Source of the DNA: an uncultured Collinsella sp.
Lineage (GTDB): Bacteria; Actinomycetota; Coriobacteriia; Coriobacteriales; Coriobacteriaceae
Reading direction: 5' to 3'
NCBI GenBank assembly: GCA_900542635.1
Contig: UQOJ01000002.1
Location: 16,068 to 80,067, forward strand
DNA length: 64,000 bases
The notes under the pieces were generated by a model, which saw only the letters and a list, made by a program, of their open reading frames with translations, ran no database searches and was not told the DNA's origin. Numbering within the stretch: the first letter of the stretch is position 1; each line of letters opens with the position of its first letter. Of this stretch, positions 60,485-64,000 are shown piece by piece. The position numbers and the translations under genes were made by a program.

Positions 60485-61795
60485 ATGGACGAACTATTTC
60501 ACGTCAGCGAGCGTAAGTCCACAATCGGGACCGAACTTCGCGCTGGACTGACAACGTTCCTGGCAATGGCCTACATCATTGCCGTCAACCCCGCGGTGCT
60601 CTCGGGCGCCGGCATCGATGCGGGGGCGCTCGCCTGCGCCACCTGCCTGGGCGCCGGCATCATGACCATCTGCATGGGCATCTTCGCCAACCGCCCGCTC
60701 GCCTGCGCGTCGGGCTTAGGCGTCAACGCGATGATCGCTGGAATCACCACCACCGTCTGCGGCGGTGACTGGCACGTGGCCATGAGCGTCATCTTCCTTG
60801 AGGGCGTCGTCATCTTGCTGCTCGTGCTTTGTGGCCTGCGCGAGGCCATCATGGACGCCATCCCGGTTGTCCTGCGTCACGCCATCTCGGTGGGTCTGGG
60901 CCTGTTCATCGCCATGATTGGCCTGTGCGATGCCGGCATTATCACCGCTGGCGCCGGTACACTCGTCGGTCTGGGCGACATCACCTCCCCCACCTTCATC
61001 GTCGGCATCATCTCCATCCTGGTGACAGTCGCCCTCGCCTGCCGCAACGTCCCCGGCTCGCTGCTCATCGGCATCGTCGTCGCCGTCATCGCCGGTATCC
61101 CCCTAGGTGTGACCCAGGCTCCGACCGGTATCATCGCCCCGCTCGACTTCTCGAGCATCGGTGGCCCCATCGCCGACGCCGGCGGCGTGCCTGCCATCGT
61201 CAAGGTCCTTACCGACCCCGCGCTCCTCGTCATCTCGTTCTCGCTGCTCATGAGCGACTTCTTCGACACCATGGGCACCGCGATGGCCGTGGCCAAGCAG
61301 GGCGAGTTCCTCACCGACGACGGCAACGTCGAGAATATCAAGGAGATCCTGATCGTCGACTCCGCCGCCGCTGCTGTGGGCGGTTTCATGGGCGTCTCCT
61401 CCATCACCACCTTCGTCGAGTCCACCTCTGGCGCTGCCGACGGTGGCCGCACGGGCCTCACCTCCGTCACCACCGGCGTGTTGTTCATTCTCGCCGCGTT
61501 CTTCTCTCCCATCGTCACCATCGTTTCCAGCGCCGCCACCTGCGGTGCTCTGGTCTACGTCGGCTACCTCATGATGAGCGAGGCCTCCGAGATCGACTGG
61601 TCCGACGTGTCGCAGGGTTTCCCGGCGTTCATGATTGTCGCCGGCGTGCCCTTCACCTACTCCATCTCTGCCGGCATTGGCCTGGGCTTTATCGCCTACG
61701 TGATCGTCGCGCTCTTTAAGGGCGAGGCCTCCAAGATCAAGCCGCTCATGTGGATCGCAGCCCTCGCCTTCCTCGTCTACTTCTTTGTAGCGTAG
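60485..61795 (+). CDS. NCS2 purine permease (AzgA/PbuG-type)
   Basis: A 436-residue permease. TIGTELRAGLTTFLAMAYIIAVNPAVLS is the family hallmark; GLGVNAMIAG, SDFFDTMGTAMAVAKQGEFL and SITTFVESTSGAADGGRTGLTSVTTG follow, matching the guanine/hypoxanthine/adenine group. About 13-14 hydrophobic segments. AAGGAAAGGG lies before the ATG at 60485; a longer frame from 60440 is not supported. Its last 15 codons and terminator are repeated at 63791-63902. Confidence 0.9.
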   Translation: MDELFHVSERKSTIGTELRAGLTTFLAMAYIIAVNPAVLSGAGIDAGALACATCLGAGIMTICMGIFANRPLACASGLGVNAMIAGITTTVCGGDWHVAMSVIFLEGVVILLLVLCGLREAIMDAIPVVLRHAISVGLGLFIAMIGLCDAGIITAGAGTLVGLGDITSPTFIVGIISILVTVALACRNVPGSLLIGIVVAVIAGIPLGVTQAPTGIIAPLDFSSIGGPIADAGGVPAIVKVLTDPALLVISFSLLMSDFFDTMGTAMAVAKQGEFLTDDGNVENIKEILIVDSAAAAVGGFMGVSSITTFVESTSGAADGGRTGLTSVTTGVLFILAAFFSPIVTIVSSAATCGALVYVGYLMMSEASEIDWSDVSQGFPAFMIVAGVPFTYSISAGIGLGFIAYVIVALFKGEASKIKPLMWIAALAFLVYFFVA

Positions 61796-61863
61796 CGGCA
61801 AAGCTGCCAAAGCAGAACACCAAAGCGCGGAGTCGCATCGAGCGGCTCCGCGCTTTTCTTTTA
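61750..61863 (+). repeat. Permease 3' end and terminator, direct-repeat copy A
   Basis: This segment, from the final TGG-ATC codons of the permease through the hairpin AAAGCGCGGAGTCGC...CTCCGCGCTTTT, is repeated as copy B at 63791-63902. The two copies flank the gene for the LAATG surface protein. The hairpin with CTTTTCTTTT is a standard terminator. Confidence 0.8.
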
Positions 61864-62002
61864 AAGCCAGGCAACGCACGGACGCGCGATGTATTGCTTC
61901 CCGAGTTTTGGACATTTTGCCCTCAAAACGGCACTACCGCCGGCTACATCCTGCAGATATGCTGGGCGTAATCGCATAGGCCCTATGAGGATGGGAGTAA
62001 CC

Positions 62003-63769
62003 ATGGCCGCCTTGTTCACGACCCCCAAGCGCAATGACAAAACCTCTGGAGCCCATTTTGTCGAGCCCGACGTGCGCCGTCGCACGCTGCTCGCACACGG
62101 CAGCTGGCGCCGCGTGACGCGCCGCATCGTTGTAGGCGCCGTATGCGCGCTTGCGGTGAGCTCGCTGCTCATGCCGAGCGTCTCGCTCGCGGCCGAGTGG
62201 GTCAACGTCGGCGGCACTCAGTACAACACTGCAGCAGGCGACGAGGCCGGCACCTGGGCCTGGGACGGCGCCGACGACATGAAGCTCAACGACTATAACG
62301 GCGGCGCGATCGAGGCAGCGGGCAAGCTCAACGTGAGCTACGAGGGCAACAACACCGTCACTAACGGCGACGGCCGCGGCATCAAGGTTAAGGATGGCGC
62401 GAACGAGAACGCCGAGCTTAATAATCAGGGCGACGCGTCCAGCACGCTCAACGTGTCATCTTCTCGTGACGCCATCACTTCCGTCGGCAGCATCAACATC
62501 GACGGCGCTGGCACTGTCAACGCCACGAGCACCGAGCACGATGCCATCGATGCCGGGGGCGATGTCACCATCAAGGGCTCGGGAAACGTTAACGCCACGG
62601 GCGATTCGGATGGCATCAGGGCCGACGGCAACATCACGATCGACAACAGCGGAACCGTCACCGCCAAGGCCACCGAGGATCAGGGTATCGATGCTAACGA
62701 GAACCTCATCATAAAGGGCGGCGGCAAGGTAGAGGCAAGCTCTATCAAAGACAATGCGATTTGGGCCGACGGCAACATCGAGATCTCGGGTGGCAGCCAG
62801 GTCAAAGCAAGCTCCGAGGAAGACGCCGCCATCGACGGTAAAAACAGCCTCACGGTCACGAACGCTTCCCTCAACGCAAGTGGCGTTGGGTATGGCATCT
62901 ATGTCTACAAGGGCATCACGTTCGATGGCGCAACCGTAACGGTCCGTGCAAGTGCAGGGAACGATGAAGCCAGCGCCCTCTTCACCGACGAGGACGACAT
63001 CGTCATCAAGAACGGCTCGATCGTGGATGCGTTCGCAGAAGGCCAGTTCTCGACCGCAATCTCCACCAGAAACTACTACCCCAACGAAGCGGGTGGTCAC
63101 ATCTACATTAGTGACTCCGTTGTCAAGGCTATAGCCCGCTATGTCGAGTCCGGTAGCGACGGCCCCGATCACTACAGCAACGACCAAAGCGGCGCGGTCA
63201 TTCCCGAGCATAGGGGCGTGAACATCGGCATCTTTGCCCGGACCAAGGAGGGCATCACGCCCGCGACCATCTCGATTGTCCGCAGTAAGGTCACAGCTGA
63301 GGGAGACACGGCGGCAATCTTCGCCCTTGCCGTGAGCGCGGACGGCGAGACAATCGGCACCATCGAGATCGAAGGCGCTCCCATCCAGACGCCCACAGGC
63401 GGCAAGATCATTGGCTATCGCAACAAGGAAGAACTCGATGACGGCATCTTCTACGTGGTGGGTCAAACCACCGGCACGGGCGACGCTGTGATCGACTCCC
63501 CCTATAACGAAGCTGTCGCCAAGAGCACGGTCATCGCGCCTCCCGAGGAGATCAAACCCGAGGAGAAGCCAGGCGAGACCAAGCCCGAGGGTTCCAAGTC
63601 CGAGGGCACGAAGACGACCAAGACCGTTGCAGTTGCAGCCACGGGAGCCAAGATCGCCGGCAAACTCGCAGCAACCGGCGACGCCTCGAGCGCAGCCATC
63701 GTGGCAGCCGCCCTTGCGGGAACAGCCGCCATCGCCGCGGGCGCCGTGGTGAGCCGCAAGCGCTCGTAA
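62003..63769 (+). CDS. Cell-wall-anchored surface protein with beta-helix repeats (LAATG)
   Basis: A 588-residue protein. The N-terminus has a long basic region and a hydrophobic segment ending near residue 64 (VVGAVCALAVSSLLMPSVSLAAEW), a signal peptide. Residues about 110-330 consist of imperfect repeats of the form A-D-G-(N/D)-I-x-I, as in right-handed beta-helix proteins. A Lys/Glu/Pro-rich stretch precedes LAATGD, a hydrophobic segment and SRKRS, a sortase signal of the class E type. It may bind host or dietary glycans; that is inference. The ATG at 62003 has GGATGGGAG upstream. It lies between direct repeats of the permease 3' end. Confidence 0.85.
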   Translation: MAALFTTPKRNDKTSGAHFVEPDVRRRTLLAHGSWRRVTRRIVVGAVCALAVSSLLMPSVSLAAEWVNVGGTQYNTAAGDEAGTWAWDGADDMKLNDYNGGAIEAAGKLNVSYEGNNTVTNGDGRGIKVKDGANENAELNNQGDASSTLNVSSSRDAITSVGSINIDGAGTVNATSTEHDAIDAGGDVTIKGSGNVNATGDSDGIRADGNITIDNSGTVTAKATEDQGIDANENLIIKGGGKVEASSIKDNAIWADGNIEISGGSQVKASSEEDAAIDGKNSLTVTNASLNASGVGYGIYVYKGITFDGATVTVRASAGNDEASALFTDEDDIVIKNGSIVDAFAEGQFSTAISTRNYYPNEAGGHIYISDSVVKAIARYVESGSDGPDHYSNDQSGAVIPEHRGVNIGIFARTKEGITPATISIVRSKVTAEGDTAAIFALAVSADGETIGTIEIEGAPIQTPTGGKIIGYRNKEELDDGIFYVVGQTTGTGDAVIDSPYNEAVAKSTVIAPPEEIKPEEKPGETKPEGSKSEGTKTTKTVAVAATGAKIAGKLAATGDASSAAIVAAALAGTAAIAAGAVVSRKRS

Positions 63770-63790
63770 ACACTTTTTCGCACGGGACGG

Positions 63791-63902
63791 GTGGATCGCG
63801 GCCCTTGCCTTCCTCGTCTACTTCTTCGTAGCGTAAGGGCAAGGCTGCAAAAGCTGAACAATAAAGCGCGGAGTCGCCATGCGGCCCCGCGCTTTTCTTT
63901 TA
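63791..63902 (+). pseudogene. Remnant of an NCS2 permease 3' end (direct-repeat copy B)
   Basis: Reads G-W-I-A-A-L-A-F-L-V-Y-F-F-V-A-stop, the same as the permease C-terminus, then the same terminator. Within those 15 codons the differences from copy A are GCA/GCG, CTC/CTT, TTT/TTC and the stop TAG/TAA, all third-position. The 5' part of the gene is absent. Confidence 0.75.
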
Positions 63903-63950
63903 GCGCCGGTCCCTGCGCCGGCGTGCGGCCTATTTCTCCCCCATTGGGGG

Positions 63951-64000
63951 TGCGGACAGAAAGTTGGACCGCGGGGCGGTCCGGACTGGAGGTCCGCATG
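63951..64000 (+). mobile_element. Possible left end of an IS3/IS150-type insertion sequence, cut by the window edge
   Basis: TGCGGACAGAAAGTTGGACC contains AAAGTTGGAC, a motif common in the ends of IS3/IS150 elements. GGACCG-CGGGG-CGGTCC forms a hairpin, and GGAGG lies just before an ATG at 63998 that could open the first transposase gene. The element continues beyond the window, so this remains tentative. Confidence 0.35.

Noticed and set aside
1..64000. tRNA, rRNA or tmRNA genes
   Set aside because: No cloverleaf-like sequence with a convincing T-loop and acceptor stem was noticed on reading; a tRNAscan/Infernal run would be needed to exclude short ones.

Overview
The window looks like a chromosome segment of a gut Coriobacteriia, most like Collinsella. 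This is inferred from high G+C, strong AGGAGG-type ribosome sites with frequent GTG starts, a bile salt hydrolase, LAXTG-type wall-sorting signals, a reverse rubrerythrin and an ETF-linked flavin dehydrogenase. No rRNA, tRNA or CRISPR array was seen.

Layout. 1-7 kb: the 3' part of purL, a DMT exporter, a membrane diguanylate cyclase, a KdgT-type permease and azlCD. 7-11.5 kb: an HD hydrolase, then on the minus strand a flavin dehydrogenase with EtfB and a ferredoxin-EtfA fusion, resembling an electron-bifurcating lactate dehydrogenase. 11.5-15.1 kb: five consecutive plus-strand genes for surface proteins, including a WxL-like protein and a small LAQTG-anchored protein. 15.2-21.6 kb: a DUF554 protein, then a TerB-N protein, a DUF2791/BrxD-like ATPase and an Lhr-type helicase; this trio is the best candidate for a poorly described system. 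21.7-36 kb: RNA modification (Elp3, TrmB), an XRE/DUF4097 pair, a HelY-like helicase, DUF2130, a phosphoesterase, HIRAN, a possible type I toxin, and an aldehyde/alcohol dehydrogenase pair. 37.7-43 kb: rubrerythrin, an AbiEi/VSR-like nuclease gene bracketed by 123-bp inverted-repeat elements, pdxR and pdxST. 43-56 kb: an RGG-rich protein, an MFS exporter, a deformylase-like protein, LysR genes, a PTS/ceramidase-like/amidohydrolase operon, and an XRE-alanine aminotransferase fusion with phased operators. 56-64 kb: kup, bile salt hydrolase, a second and probably inactive deformylase-like protein, an NCS2 purine permease, and a LAATG-anchored beta-helix surface protein between copies of the permease 3' end; a possible IS3-type end lies at the right edge.

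Intergenic space is rich in inverted repeats. Three 123-bp elements share the terminus CTAAGTGAGTAGACTTTTT, and two of them supply the stop codon of the adjoining gene. A 100-bp palindrome follows pdxT, and a 91-bp nested repeat follows the helicase of the TerB trio. All functional assignments rest on motif recognition by eye; no database search was run.
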